A stretch of DNA of 64,000 nt from Nonomuraea gerenzanensis (GTDB lineage Bacteria; Actinomycetota; Actinomycetes; Streptosporangiales; Streptosporangiaceae). The stretch covers positions 1,426,001-1,490,000 of the forward strand of contig NZ_CP084058.1 of assembly GCF_020215645.1 (NCBI RefSeq), written 5' to 3'. Below, one piece after another: positions 41,959 through 50,088 of this stretch (position 1 is the stretch's first letter; every line of letters starts with the position of its first letter). The notes beneath the pieces were generated by a model. It saw only the letters and a list, made by a program, of their open reading frames with translations. It did no database searches and was not told the DNA's origin. Both the position numbers and the translations under genes were made by a program.

Positions 41959-42243
41959 TTAGGCGGAACCGCCCCGGAGCACAGACATCCTTTCGAAGTA
42001 CTCCTCGTCGGTCATCTCGCCGCGAGCGTAGCGTTCGGCGAGGATCTGCTCGGCGGAGGCCGTCGGAGAGGCGGGGTGCGTGGTGGCGGTGGCTGCCCGG
42101 CGCGGCCCCCACCAGCCTCTGCGCCAGCTCACCACGGCCAGCGTGATGAAGCCGGCCCAGAGCAGGGCCCAGACGATGGGGAAGATGGGTGCGATGCCTC
42201 CGGCGGCGCCCCAGTGCGGGCCTGCCATGGTCAAAGTGTTCAT
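41959..42243 (-). CDS. Small membrane protein with SHOCT domain
   Basis: A 94-residue protein with one helix (IAPIFPIVWALLWAGFITLAVVSW) followed by a basic stretch and a C-terminal SHOCT domain (AEQILAERYARGEMTDEEYFERMSVL). SHOCT domains are short oligomerisation units often placed at the end of membrane proteins. AGGAGGAG precedes ATG, and a 20-bp palindrome lies just upstream of that site. It precedes the small Cys-rich gene by 93 bp on the same strand. Confidence 0.87.
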   Translation of the reverse strand: MNTLTMAGPHWGAAGGIAPIFPIVWALLWAGFITLAVVSWRRGWWGPRRAATATTHPASPTASAEQILAERYARGEMTDEEYFERMSVLRGGSA

Positions 42244-42250
42244 GTCTCCT

Positions 42251-42270
42251 CCTTGACGTGTACCTCAAGG
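42251..42270. promoter_or_regulatory. Palindrome at the ribosome site of the SHOCT gene
   Basis: CCTTGA-N8-TCAAGG is a perfect 6-bp inverted repeat starting eight bases before the SHOCT ATG. It overlaps the Shine-Dalgarno region on the minus strand. It could be an operator, for example of a MerR-class regulator, or an mRNA hairpin. The rest of the 189-bp spacer to 42432 shows no gene. Confidence 0.45.
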
Positions 42271-42432
42271 GTCCGCCGGAGGGGCGCGCGGCGAATCGCA
42301 CGGCGGGCTCTGATCGTGCTGCGCCCGCTGGAGTGCTTCGGGCGGGCCGGCCGTACGACAGCGGGGGTAGGGCGCCGGTGCGTTCCATCGTCCTCAGGAC
42401 GGGGGCGGCCTCCGCCGTCCGGACGGTGCCGG

Positions 42433-42810
42433 CTACCGCTGGAACAGGCAGAACTCGTTGCCCTCCGGGTCGAGGAGCGTGACCCAGTCGTCGTGCGTCC
42501 GCCACACCCGGGCCCCCAGCCCGACGAGCCGGGCGATCTCCGCGTCGGGGTCGTCGGCTTCGAGGTCGAGGTGCAGCCGGTTCTTGACGACCTTGCGTTC
42601 GGGCACCCGCTGGAACCACAGCCGCACCGGGCCGCCCTCCACCAGCACGGTGGGATCGTCCTCCGGGTCCTCGACGCCCTGCTCGCGCAGCCGGGTCAAC
42701 TCGGCCTCGTCGTACGGCGCCACGGCGTACCCGTCGAGCGCCGCCGCCCAGAACCGGGCCAGCGAGGCCGGATGCCGGCAGTCGACCACCACGTCACGCA
42801 GCCGGGCCAT
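42433..42810 (-). CDS. VOC/glyoxalase-like protein
   Basis: A 125-residue VOC-fold protein: RLRDVVVDCRHPASLARFWAAALDGYAV, then GGPVRLWFQRVPERKVVKNRLHLDLEADDPDAEIARLVGLGARVWRTHDDWVTLLDPEGNEFCLFQR. The LHLDL and DPEGNEFCL ends are typical of the Glyoxalase_6 group, which are often single-domain binding proteins of unknown function. It overlaps the upstream methyltransferase by 17 bp, so the two are translationally coupled. Confidence 0.87.
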   Translation of the reverse strand: MARLRDVVVDCRHPASLARFWAAALDGYAVAPYDEAELTRLREQGVEDPEDDPTVLVEGGPVRLWFQRVPERKVVKNRLHLDLEADDPDAEIARLVGLGARVWRTHDDWVTLLDPEGNEFCLFQR

Positions 42811-43558
42811 CGGGTTTCCTCGCCTCGATGAGGAAGCGGGCGGAGTGCGCCACGAACGGCCCGTCCGCCTCGATCCGCTCGTGCAGCGCGCGCAGCCTGC
42901 CCGCGAAGCGCTCGACCGAGAACCCGGGGACGATCCAGATCACCTTGCGCAGGAAGTAGATCACCGCCCCGATGTCGCGGAACTCCATCCGCAGCCGCTC
43001 CGAGCGCAGGTCCACGACCTCCAGCCCGGCGGCCTCGGCCTCGGCCCTGGCCAGCGAGGGCTCGCGGTGGCCGCCCTCGTACGGGCCGAGGAAGTATTCG
43101 GTCAGCTCGGCCACGCTCCAGGGGCCGACCTGCTGGGAGAAGTACGACCCGCCGGGCGCCAGCACGCGGGCGATCTCCGCCCACCACGTCGCCACCGGGT
43201 GGCGGCTGGTCACCAGGTCGAAGGCCGCGTCGGCGAACGGCAGGCGCGGCTGCTCGTCGTCGGCCACCACCCAGGCGCCGCGCGGGCGCAGCCGGGAGGC
43301 GGCCAGCCGCAGGTTGGGCGGCCACGACTCGGTGGCCACGGTCACCGGGGGCAGGGACGGCAGCCCGGCGAGGATCTCGCCGCCCCCGGTCTGGATGTCG
43401 AGTGCGGCCCGCGCCTTGGCCATGCGCTCGCCGAGGAGCCGGGAGTATCCCCAGGAGGGCCGCTCCTCGGTGGCCCGGCCGTCGAGCCAGGAGAAGTCCC
43501 AGCCGTCCACGGAGACGGAGCCGGCCTCGCGTACCAGGTCGTCATACGTACGCCGCAT
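42794..43558 (-). CDS. Class I SAM-dependent methyltransferase
   Basis: A 254-residue methyltransferase. Motif I is degenerate (ALDIQTGGGEILAGLP), followed by VTVATESWPPNLRLAASRLRPRGAWVVADDE, the acidic binding loop LPFADAAFDLVTSRHP and WWAEIARVLAPGGSYFSQQVGP. The glycine motif and D(I/V)GTGGG-like layout place it with uncharacterised actinobacterial Methyltransf_11 proteins. Its 3' end overlaps the VOC gene. The acceptor is unknown. Confidence 0.86.
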   Translation of the reverse strand: MRRTYDDLVREAGSVSVDGWDFSWLDGRATEERPSWGYSRLLGERMAKARAALDIQTGGGEILAGLPSLPPVTVATESWPPNLRLAASRLRPRGAWVVADDEQPRLPFADAAFDLVTSRHPVATWWAEIARVLAPGGSYFSQQVGPWSVAELTEYFLGPYEGGHREPSLARAEAEAAGLEVVDLRSERLRMEFRDIGAVIYFLRKVIWIVPGFSVERFAGRLRALHERIEADGPFVAHSARFLIEARKPDGPAA

Positions 43559-43603
43559 CCTCGAACCCTGTCAGCGGCCGGCCCGCCGATCAAGCGCATT
43601 TCC

Positions 43604-44059
43604 TCACGCGATGCGCTCCCGCACGGCGGCGCGGTCGATGCCGAGCTGGTCGATGAGCTGCGCGACCGGGTCGGGCCGCTTCTGCGCCAGCAGGTTGAGC
43701 GCCAGGTGCCGGGGGGCCTCCGTGTCCCTGGTCTTCACCTTCGTGGCCTTGATGGCGTCGTTCAAGACGGCTCTGGCGCTGGAGGTCAGCGCGGTGCCGG
43801 GGACGGCCGGATGCCTCCGCGGCGTGTCGGGCAGGTCGCCCACCTCCAGGCCGAGCATGCGCAGCGCGGCCCGGTCGAGCTCCTGCAGCGCCGCGCGGGC
43901 GGCGGCCAGGTCGACGCCGAGCGCCCGCGCCGACTCGTCGTGGTGCAGGAGGCCGAGCAGCATGTGCTCGGTGCCCAGCCGCCGGTCGCCGCGCAGCCTG
44001 GCCTCCTCGAACGCGGCCTTGATGATCACCGACACCGGGCTCTTCTGCTTGCCGAACAT
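43604..44059 (-). CDS. Clp N-terminal-repeat protein (ClpC adaptor-like)
   Basis: A 151-residue protein made of Clp_N-type repeats without an ATPase: VIIKAAFEEARLRGDRRLGTEHMLLGLLHHDESARALGVDLAAARAAL and, less clearly, LTSSARAVLNDAIKATKVKTRDTEAPRHLALNLL. Such stand-alone N-domains bind ClpC or its substrates. ATG 44059 follows GAGGGGG; GTG 44074 overlapping the upstream stop is an alternative. It is coupled to the small HTH gene upstream, so the HTH may control this operon. Confidence 0.83.
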   Translation of the reverse strand: MFGKQKSPVSVIIKAAFEEARLRGDRRLGTEHMLLGLLHHDESARALGVDLAAARAALQELDRAALRMLGLEVGDLPDTPRRHPAVPGTALTSSARAVLNDAIKATKVKTRDTEAPRHLALNLLAQKRPDPVAQLIDQLGIDRAAVRERIA

Positions 44060-44070
44060 GGTCAGCCCCC

Positions 44071-44274
44071 TCACTTCCCGTACTTGGCGTGCACCGACTG
44101 CCGCGACATGCCGAGCGCGTCGCCGATCTGCTCCCAGGTCCAGCCCTGCTCCCTGGCCAGCGCCACGGACACCGCCTCGACCTGCTCGGCCAGCCGGTGC
44201 AGCGCTCCGACCGCACGCAGCCCCATCGCGGGGTCATTGGCGCGGATCCGCTCGGTCAGCTCTGTAACGTCCAC
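44071..44274 (-). CDS. Small helix-turn-helix protein
   Basis: A 67-residue protein: RLAEQVEAVSVALAREQGWTWEQIGDALGMSRQSVHAKYGK, an HTH ending in a recognition helix like that of sigma region 4 or MerR-type folds, found in many actinobacterial two-gene units with a Clp_N protein. GTG 44274 has no ribosome site but a TAGCCT -10 element ends six bases before it, implying a leaderless mRNA. It shares a symmetric promoter with the divergent flavoprotein gene. Confidence 0.82.
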   Translation of the reverse strand: MDVTELTERIRANDPAMGLRAVGALHRLAEQVEAVSVALAREQGWTWEQIGDALGMSRQSVHAKYGK

Positions 44275-44276
44275 GT

Positions 44277-44322
44277 TGTCAGGCTAGATTGACAGCGCCG
44301 ATTTTGTCAATCTAGCCTGACA
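44277..44322. promoter_or_regulatory. 46-bp perfect palindrome forming two face-to-face promoters
   Basis: TGTCAGGCTAGATTGACA, 10 bp, then its exact reverse complement. Each arm gives one promoter half: on the plus strand TTGACA (44289-44294), 18 bp, TAGCCT (44313-44318), seven bases before ATG 44326; on the minus strand TTGACA (44310-44305), 18 bp, TAGCCT (44286-44281), six bases before GTG 44274. Both transcripts are predicted leaderless and their -35 regions interleave. Each arm also contains TGTCA...TGACA, a likely operator half-pair. Confidence 0.85.
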
Positions 44323-44325
44323 GAC

Positions 44326-44991
44326 ATGGAAGATGTGCTGATCGTGGGGGCGGGCCCCGTCGGGCTGATGCTCGCGTGCGAGCTGAGCCTGGCCGGCGTG
44401 CGCCCCGTCGTGCTGGAGAAGAGGGCGGAGCCGAGCGAGCTGCCCAGGGCCAACGGTCTCGGCGGGCAGATCGTCGACGTGCTCGACCATCGCGGGCTGC
44501 TGGAGCGGTTCAGCGAGGGCGAGCTGCTCGGCGAGGTGTTCGCCTTCGAGGAGCCGGCGCGGCACGTGGCCGGGCTGCTGCAGGATTCAGGGGTCGTGTA
44601 CGGGGCGGCTGAGCCGTCGGTGGTCGGCGCGGGCGGGGCGCCGCAGCCGTCGGAGGCCGGCGCGGGCGGACTGCCGAAGCCGTCGCCGGCCGGCGCGGGT
44701 GGGGTGCCGGGGCATCCGCTGGTCGGGCGGTTCGTGCCCGATCTGGCTCTGGCCGGCGGCGGCCGGGTGGCCGAGCTGATGCGCGCCGCCCGCCCCGTGC
44801 TGCTCGACCTGGGCGGCGGCGTCCACCTCGACGACGACTGGATCGACGTGGTCCGCGCCCGCTGCGACGCCCCGCCCGCCGACGCGCTGCTGATCCGCCC
44901 GGACGGCTACGTGGCCTGGGCCGGCACCGAAGGGCTGGCCGAGGCGGCCGAGCGGTGGTTCGGACCGAGCCTCACAGCCAGCCCGGCTTGA
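44326..44991 (+). pseudogene. FAD-dependent aromatic monooxygenase with the middle deleted
   Basis: A 221-residue open frame. The start is a normal PHBH-type FAD domain (DVLIVGAGPVGLMLACELSLAGVRPVVLEKR ... RANGLGGQIVDVLDHRGLLERF), and the end (GRFVPDLALAGGGRVAELMRAARPVLLDLGGG ... ADALLIRPDGYVAWAG) is the C-terminal thioredoxin-like domain of a 480-540-residue enzyme. The central substrate domain with the DG and GD motifs is missing. The junction (about residues 97-129) is three tandem 33-bp units (44614, 44647, 44680) encoding GAGG(x)PxPS. It cannot be a working monooxygenase, though it stays in frame behind an intact promoter. Confidence 0.78.
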
Positions 44992-45619
44992 CCAGCCCCG
45001 ACTCGTAGGCGATGACGACGAGCTGAGCCCGATCGCGGGCGTGCAGCTTCATCATGGCCCGGCTGACGTGCGTCTTCGCCGTCGCCGGCGACATGAACAG
45101 CTTGGCCGCGATCTCGTCGTTCGTCATCCCCGTGCCCACCAGCGCCAGCACCTCCCGCTCCCGCTCGGTGAGCTGGTCGAGCCCGTCGGCGGCGACGGGC
45201 TCCTTGGCGCGGGAGGCGTACTCGGCGATCAGCCGGCGGGTCACGCTGGGCGACAGCAGCGCCTCGCCGGCCGCCACCACCCGCACCGCCTGGATCAGCT
45301 CGGCCGGCTCGGTGTCCTTGACCAGGAAGCCGCTGGCGCCGCCGCGCAGCGCCTCGAAGACGTACTCGTCCAGCTCGAACGTCGTCAGGATGATGATGTG
45401 CGGCCCCGGCGGCATCCGGCGGGTGGCGGTCAGGCCGTCGGTGCCCGGCATGCGGATGTCCATGAGCACGACGTCCGGCTGGTGCTCGCCCGCCAGCCGG
45501 ACGGCCTCGGCGCCGTCGGCCGCCTCGGCCACCACGGTCATGTCAGGCTGGGCGTCGAGCAGCGCCTTGAAGCCCGCGCGGACCAGCGCCTGGTCGTCCG
45601 CCAGCAGAACCTTGATCAT
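44972..45619 (-). CDS. NarL/FixJ-family response regulator
   Basis: A 215-residue response regulator. Receiver domain: IKVLLADDQALVRAGFKALL, phospho-acceptor Asp in DVVLMDIRMPGTDG, then IIILTTF and FLVKDTEP. Output: a LuxR-type HTH, LTEREREVLALVGTGMTNDEIAAKLFMSPATAKTHVSRAMMKL. Its ATG overlaps the stop of the partner kinase gene by 4 bp. The 3' end overlaps the deleted flavoprotein gene by 20 bp tail to tail. Confidence 0.94.
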   Translation of the reverse strand: MIKVLLADDQALVRAGFKALLDAQPDMTVVAEAADGAEAVRLAGEHQPDVVLMDIRMPGTDGLTATRRMPPGPHIIILTTFELDEYVFEALRGGASGFLVKDTEPAELIQAVRVVAAGEALLSPSVTRRLIAEYASRAKEPVAADGLDQLTEREREVLALVGTGMTNDEIAAKLFMSPATAKTHVSRAMMKLHARDRAQLVVIAYESGLVKPGWL

Positions 45620-46731
45620 GACGTCTCCTCCGGTAGGGGCAGCCGGGCCTCGACCTGGAAGCCGGTGCCGGAGGGCCCGGCGACCAGCGTGCCGCCAAGC
45701 GCGGAAGCCCGCTCGCGCATGCCGGGGATGCCGTTGCCGCTGCCCGACTCGGACAGCGCGCCGGGGGTGCCTGAGCCGGTGTCGGTGACGCTCACGGCCA
45801 GCTCCCGCTCGCCGTACTCCAGCCGCACGCTGACCGCCGCGCCCGGCGCGTGCCTGGCGGCGTTCGTGAGCGACTCCTGGACGATCCGGTACGCGGCCCG
45901 CTCCACCTGCGACGGCAGCGGGCGGGAGCCGACGCGCTTGAGCGTCACGTCCAGGCCGCAGCGCTCGATCAGCTCGTCGATCCGGTCCAGCCCGGCCGTG
46001 GGGGAGCGGGGGGCGCCCTCGCGCAGCACGCTCAGCACGGAGCGCATCTCGCCGAGCACCTCCTTGGAGGCCGTCTTGATCGTGGCCAGGGCGGTCCTGG
46101 CCTGCTCGGGGTTGGCGTCGATGAGGTGCAGCGCGGTCGAGGCCTGCACGTGGATGAGCGAGATGTTGTGCGCCAGCACGTCGTGCAGCTCCTGCGCCAT
46201 CGTCAGCCGCTCCTCGCTGGCCTGCCGCCTGGCCTCCTCCTGCTCGACCCGCTCCCGCTCGGCCCTGCGCTCCCTGACGTTCCTGACCAGCTCGGCGATG
46301 ACCATCAGCAGCATGATGGAGGTCAGGATCCACACGCTGTGGAAGATGTCGCGGTTGCCGACCATCCAGGCGTAGGTGAGGAACGACAGCAGCGTGGCCC
46401 CGGCCATCGCCCAGGCCATCAGCCGCCTGCCGCGCAGCACTGACAGGATCAGCAGCACGGCGGGGCTGATGAAGCTGGGGCCGTAGGCGTACCCGCCGAT
46501 GAGGAACAGGTCGGAGGCGGCCAGCCCGGCGGCGGTCGTGAGCAGCGGGAAGCGGCGGTGCAGCAGCACCGCCACGGGGCCGACGAGCAGCAGCGCGATC
46601 GCGTAGGGGTCGAGCGGCTCCCGCAGGCCCTGCTGCCCCCACGAGGCGCCCCTGCCGATCACCAGCTGGGCGACCGCCACGATGAGGGCGAGATAGGGGT
46701 CGAACCCGTACTTCCTGCGCACGCCACCCAC
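45616..46731 (-). CDS. Sensor histidine kinase (HisKA_3 type)
   Basis: A 371-residue kinase. Four or five N-terminal helices (LALIVAVAQLVIG; ALLLVGPVAVLL; LTTAAGLAASDLFLIGGYAYG; SVWILTSIMLLMVIAEL) are followed by a coiled coil and the dimerisation domain with the phospho-His in ERLTMAQELHDVLAHNISLIHVQA. The ATPase domain has the N box in QESLTNAARHAPG and glycine boxes DTGSGTPG and GNGIPGMRERASALGG. The sensor has no extracytoplasmic domain, so the signal is probably membrane-related. It is coupled to the response regulator by a 4-bp overlap. Confidence 0.93.
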   Translation of the reverse strand: MGGVRRKYGFDPYLALIVAVAQLVIGRGASWGQQGLREPLDPYAIALLLVGPVAVLLHRRFPLLTTAAGLAASDLFLIGGYAYGPSFISPAVLLILSVLRGRRLMAWAMAGATLLSFLTYAWMVGNRDIFHSVWILTSIMLLMVIAELVRNVRERRAERERVEQEEARRQASEERLTMAQELHDVLAHNISLIHVQASTALHLIDANPEQARTALATIKTASKEVLGEMRSVLSVLREGAPRSPTAGLDRIDELIERCGLDVTLKRVGSRPLPSQVERAAYRIVQESLTNAARHAPGAAVSVRLEYGERELAVSVTDTGSGTPGALSESGSGNGIPGMRERASALGGTLVAGPSGTGFQVEARLPLPEETS

Positions 46732-46817
46732 GCTAGAGCACCCCTGCTGACCAGCGCATCATCCCCATGTGTGAGCAGGCCCTACCACGACGGGCGTACC
46801 TGGGCCATGGTGGGACC

Positions 46818-48545
46818 ATGCGCCGTGCGATCATTCCCGCAGCAGCAGTCCTCGTCTCGCTCGTGCCCGCGCCCGCCGCGCTGGCGCAGCAACCACAGAA
46901 GGTGCCCGTCGCCGAAGGGTACGGCGGCGCGGTGGCCACCGTCGACCTCGACGCCAGCAGGGCCGCCATCTCCGTGCTCAGAAGGGGCGGCAACGCCATG
47001 GACGCCGCCGTCGCGGCGGGTGCGGTGCTGGGCGTCACCGAGCCGTACTCGGCCGGCCTGGCCGGCGGCGGCTTCATGGTCTACTACGACGCCAGGCAGC
47101 GCAAGGTGTTCACGATCGACGGCCGCGAGACCGCCCCGCAGGCCATGACCGCCACCTCGCTGGAGGGCATCCCGTTCGAGGAGGGCGTCACCAGCGGCCT
47201 GTCGGCGGGCGTGCCCGGCACGGTCGCCAACTGGGACCTGGCCCTGCGCAGGTTCGGCACGATCTCGCTCAAGCAGGCGCTCCAGCCCGCGATCGAGGTG
47301 GCCTCCAAGGGTTTCGTGGTGGACCAGACGTTCTACGACCAGACCGCCGCCAACGCCCCCCGTTTCAAGGACATCGCCTCCACGGCCGAGCTCTACCTGC
47401 CGAACGGCGCCCCGCCGCCCGTCGGCTCCGTCTTCAGGAACCCCGAGCTCGCCGACACCTACCGCGAGCTGGGCAGGCGCGGCCCCGGCTGGCTGTACGG
47501 CGGCCAGCTCGGCAAGGAGGTCGTGGCCACCGTCAAGAACCCGCCGGTCACCCCCGGCAGCACCCGCAACGTGCGGCCCGGCCTGATGGAGCTGTCGGAC
47601 CTGCGGGCCTACCGCGCGCTCCTGCGCGAGCCCACCAAGATCTCCTACAAGGGCCTGGACGTGTACGGCATGGCCCCGCCCTCCTCCGGCGGCTCCACGG
47701 TCGGCGAGGCGCTGAACATCCTGGAGGCGCTGCCGCGCGTCGGCCTGCACGAGTACCTGGAGGCGTCCAGGCTGGCCTTCGCCGACCGCGGCAAGTACGT
47801 CGGCGACATCCCGGGAGTGCCGCTGCGCGAGCTGCTGTCCGACGGCTTCGCCAAGGAGCGGGCCTGCCTGGTCGGCGGCACGGCCATGCCGCACCCGGCC
47901 GCGCCGGGCGAGCCCGACGGCTCGTACGGGGCCTGCGCGCCGCCCACGGGCACCGCCACCCCGGTCGCCCAGGAGGGCCCGGAGACCACGCACCTGGTCG
48001 TGGCCGACCGGTGGGGCAACGTCATCGCCTACAACCTGACCATCGAGTCGACCGGCGGCAACGGCATCGTGGTGCCGGGCCGCGGCGTGCTGCTCAACAA
48101 CGAGCTGACCGACTTCACCTTCGGCCCCGCCCCCGGCGACCCGAACCTGCCCGGCCCCGGCAAGCGGCCGCGCTCGTCGATGGCGCCGACGCTGGTGTTC
48201 GACGACGGCAGGCCGGTGCTGGCGGCCGGCTCGCCCGGCGGCTCCACGATCATCACGACCGTGCTGCAGATCCTGGTCAACCGCTACGAGCTCGGCATGA
48301 GCCTGCCCGACGCGCTGGCCGCGCCGCGCGCCACCCAGCGCAACACCGCGCAGACGCAGGCCGAGCAGGCGTTCCTGGACCGGTACCGGGCGGAGCTGGA
48401 GGCCAAGGGGCACAGCTTCGCGCTGAACCCGGAGATCGGGGCCGCCACGGCGCTGGAGTTCCTCGGCAGGAGCCGGATCCAGGCCGTGGCGGAGCCGTCC
48501 CGCCGGGGCGGGGGCAGCGCGATGGTGGTCTCGCCTAGTAGATGA
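46818..48545 (+). CDS. ggt: Gamma-glutamyltransferase, secreted
   Basis: A 575-residue Ntn-hydrolase precursor. A signal peptide (MRRAIIPAAAVLVSLVPAPAALAQ) leads to the extracytoplasm. Autoprocessing Thr390 is in GPETTHLVVADRWGN, with downstream motifs GVLLNNELTDF, PRSSMAPTLVF and LAAGSPGGSTI that bind the gamma-glutamyl group. The enzyme hydrolyses or transfers the gamma-glutamyl part of glutathione-like compounds. ATG 46818 marks the signal peptide; the frame stays open upstream. The 3' end overlaps the monooxygenase gene by 11 bp. C350 and C373 flank a short insert before the processing site and might form a disulfide. Confidence 0.95.
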   Translation: MRRAIIPAAAVLVSLVPAPAALAQQPQKVPVAEGYGGAVATVDLDASRAAISVLRRGGNAMDAAVAAGAVLGVTEPYSAGLAGGGFMVYYDARQRKVFTIDGRETAPQAMTATSLEGIPFEEGVTSGLSAGVPGTVANWDLALRRFGTISLKQALQPAIEVASKGFVVDQTFYDQTAANAPRFKDIASTAELYLPNGAPPPVGSVFRNPELADTYRELGRRGPGWLYGGQLGKEVVATVKNPPVTPGSTRNVRPGLMELSDLRAYRALLREPTKISYKGLDVYGMAPPSSGGSTVGEALNILEALPRVGLHEYLEASRLAFADRGKYVGDIPGVPLRELLSDGFAKERACLVGGTAMPHPAAPGEPDGSYGACAPPTGTATPVAQEGPETTHLVVADRWGNVIAYNLTIESTGGNGIVVPGRGVLLNNELTDFTFGPAPGDPNLPGPGKRPRSSMAPTLVFDDGRPVLAAGSPGGSTIITTVLQILVNRYELGMSLPDALAAPRATQRNTAQTQAEQAFLDRYRAELEAKGHSFALNPEIGAATALEFLGRSRIQAVAEPSRRGGGSAMVVSPSR

Positions 48546-49986
48546 GCTCGTAGGCGCCGGGCTTCACCCTCCGGGTACGCGCCCAGTACTCGAAGGTGAA
48601 GCCCGGCCAGATCGTCCGGTTCACGCCGTGCGCGTCCAGGTACCAGGAGCGGCAGCCGCCCGCGTTCCAGACGAGGGGGTCGAGCCGGGCGCGCAGCCGG
48701 TCGTTGAAGGCGCGCTGCGCCCGCGGTTTCACGTCCACGGCCCTGGCCTGGGTGCGGGAGAGCAGGCGCAGGCACTCGACGACGTAGCGGGCCTGCGACT
48801 CGATCATGAAGACCACCGAGTTGTGGCCGAGCCCGGTGTTGGGGCCGAGCAGGAAGAACAGGTTGGGGAAGCCGGAGGCGGTGATGCCGAGGTAGGCCTC
48901 GATGCCGTCGCGCCAGGCGTCCTGGAGCTTCAGGCCGTCCCTGCCGGTGATCCGCTGGCCGGCGAGCGCGTCGGTCACCTTGAAGCCGGTGCCGTAGACG
49001 ATCGCGTCGGTCTCGCGCTCGGCCGCGCCCGCCACGATCGAGCGCTCGCGGATCTCGGTGATCCCGTCCGTGACCAATGAGACGTTATCCCTGGTCAGGG
49101 CCGGATAGTAGTCGCTGGAGACGATGATGCGCTTGCAGCCGATGAGGTAGTCGGGGGTGAGCGCGCGGCGCAGCTCCTGGTCGGGGACCTGGGCGTGCAG
49201 GTGCCGCAGCGCGAGCCGCTCGTGCACCTTCATCAGGCGGGGGTCCACGGCGAAGCCCAGGGCCCTGGTCTCCAGGGCCCAGTAGATGCCGGCGCGCAGG
49301 GCCCTGGCGGCGCCGGGCAGGCGCAGCAGCCGCCGCGCGGCGGGGGAGAAGGCGAAGTCCGGCTTGGGGTGCAGCCAGGGGGCCGTGCGCTGGTAGACGG
49401 TGACGTGGCCGGCGGTGCGGGCGAGCTGCGGGACGAACTGGACGGTGGAGGCGCCGGTGCCGATGACGGCCACGCGCTTGCCGGCCAGGTCCGCCGAGTG
49501 GTCCCACTCGGCGGAGTGGAAGGCGGGGCCGGTGAACGACTCGCGCCCGGCTATTTCCGGAAATTTCGGGATGTGGAGGGCGCCGATGGCGGAGACGACG
49601 GCGTTCGGGCGCAGGGTGTCGCCGTCCTCCGTGGTGACCGTCCAGGATCGGGTGGCGTCGTCGTACTCCAGGGAGGCGACGTGCTTGCCGTACCGGATGT
49701 GGGGGGTGACGCCGTACTCGGCGGCGCAGGACCGCAGGTACGCCTGGATCTCCGCCTGCGGTGAGAACATCCGCGACCAGTCCGGGTTCAGCTCGAACGA
49801 GTAGGAGTACATGTGCGACGGCACGTCGCACGCGCAGCCGGGGTAGGTGTTGTCACGCCAGGTGCCGCCCAGCTCCGCGGCCTTCTCCAGGACGACGAAG
49901 TCGTGGTAACCGGCCTGTTTGAGCTTGATGGCCATGCAGATCCCGGCGAATCCGGACCCGACGATCACGATCCCTGGCTCAGCCAC
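48535..49986 (-). CDS. Flavin-containing monooxygenase, Baeyer-Villiger type
   Basis: A 483-residue two-dinucleotide-fold enzyme. FAD motif GIVIVGSGFAGICMAIKLKQAG at the N-terminus; LGGTWRDNTYPGCACDVPSHMYSYSF; the BVMO fingerprint in FTGPAFHSAEWD (FxGxxxHxxxWD); NADPH motif RVAVIGTGASTVQFVP. It likely inserts oxygen next to a ketone or oxidises a heteroatom with NADPH and O2. With the sterol genes elsewhere in the window a steroid ketone is possible, but this is only a guess. A 19-bp palindrome lies 17 bp upstream, a candidate TetR-type operator. Confidence 0.9.
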   Translation of the reverse strand: MAEPGIVIVGSGFAGICMAIKLKQAGYHDFVVLEKAAELGGTWRDNTYPGCACDVPSHMYSYSFELNPDWSRMFSPQAEIQAYLRSCAAEYGVTPHIRYGKHVASLEYDDATRSWTVTTEDGDTLRPNAVVSAIGALHIPKFPEIAGRESFTGPAFHSAEWDHSADLAGKRVAVIGTGASTVQFVPQLARTAGHVTVYQRTAPWLHPKPDFAFSPAARRLLRLPGAARALRAGIYWALETRALGFAVDPRLMKVHERLALRHLHAQVPDQELRRALTPDYLIGCKRIIVSSDYYPALTRDNVSLVTDGITEIRERSIVAGAAERETDAIVYGTGFKVTDALAGQRITGRDGLKLQDAWRDGIEAYLGITASGFPNLFFLLGPNTGLGHNSVVFMIESQARYVVECLRLLSRTQARAVDVKPRAQRAFNDRLRARLDPLVWNAGGCRSWYLDAHGVNRTIWPGFTFEYWARTRRVKPGAYELIY

Positions 49987-50003
49987 GGGCTCCTCCCGGA
50001 CTT

Positions 50004-50022
50004 ATTGGACGATTAGTCCAAT
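50004..50022. promoter_or_regulatory. Palindromic operator upstream of the Baeyer-Villiger monooxygenase
   Basis: ATTGGAC-GATTA-GTCCAAT, a perfect 7-bp inverted repeat centred 27 bp upstream of the monooxygenase start codon. The form is typical of TetR-family operators; no TetR gene lies next to it. Confidence 0.7.
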
Positions 50023-50044
50023 GTAGCCGTTGCCGGGAACGACG

Positions 50045-50071
50045 AAAACCCGCCACGGCCTCCGCGGCGGG
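50045..50071 (-). terminator. Intrinsic terminator after the 57-residue membrane protein gene
   Basis: On the minus strand CCCGCC, an 11-nt loop, GGCGGG, then TTTT. It starts 18 bp after the stop of the small membrane protein and precedes the monooxygenase operator. Confidence 0.75.
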
Positions 50072-50088
50072 TGCAGCTACCGGCCGGC

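Noticed and set aside
44972..46642. A 556-codon fusion of kinase and response regulator on the minus strand
   Set aside because: The upstream part is an out-of-frame reading of the kinase gene; the regulator starts at ATG 45619.
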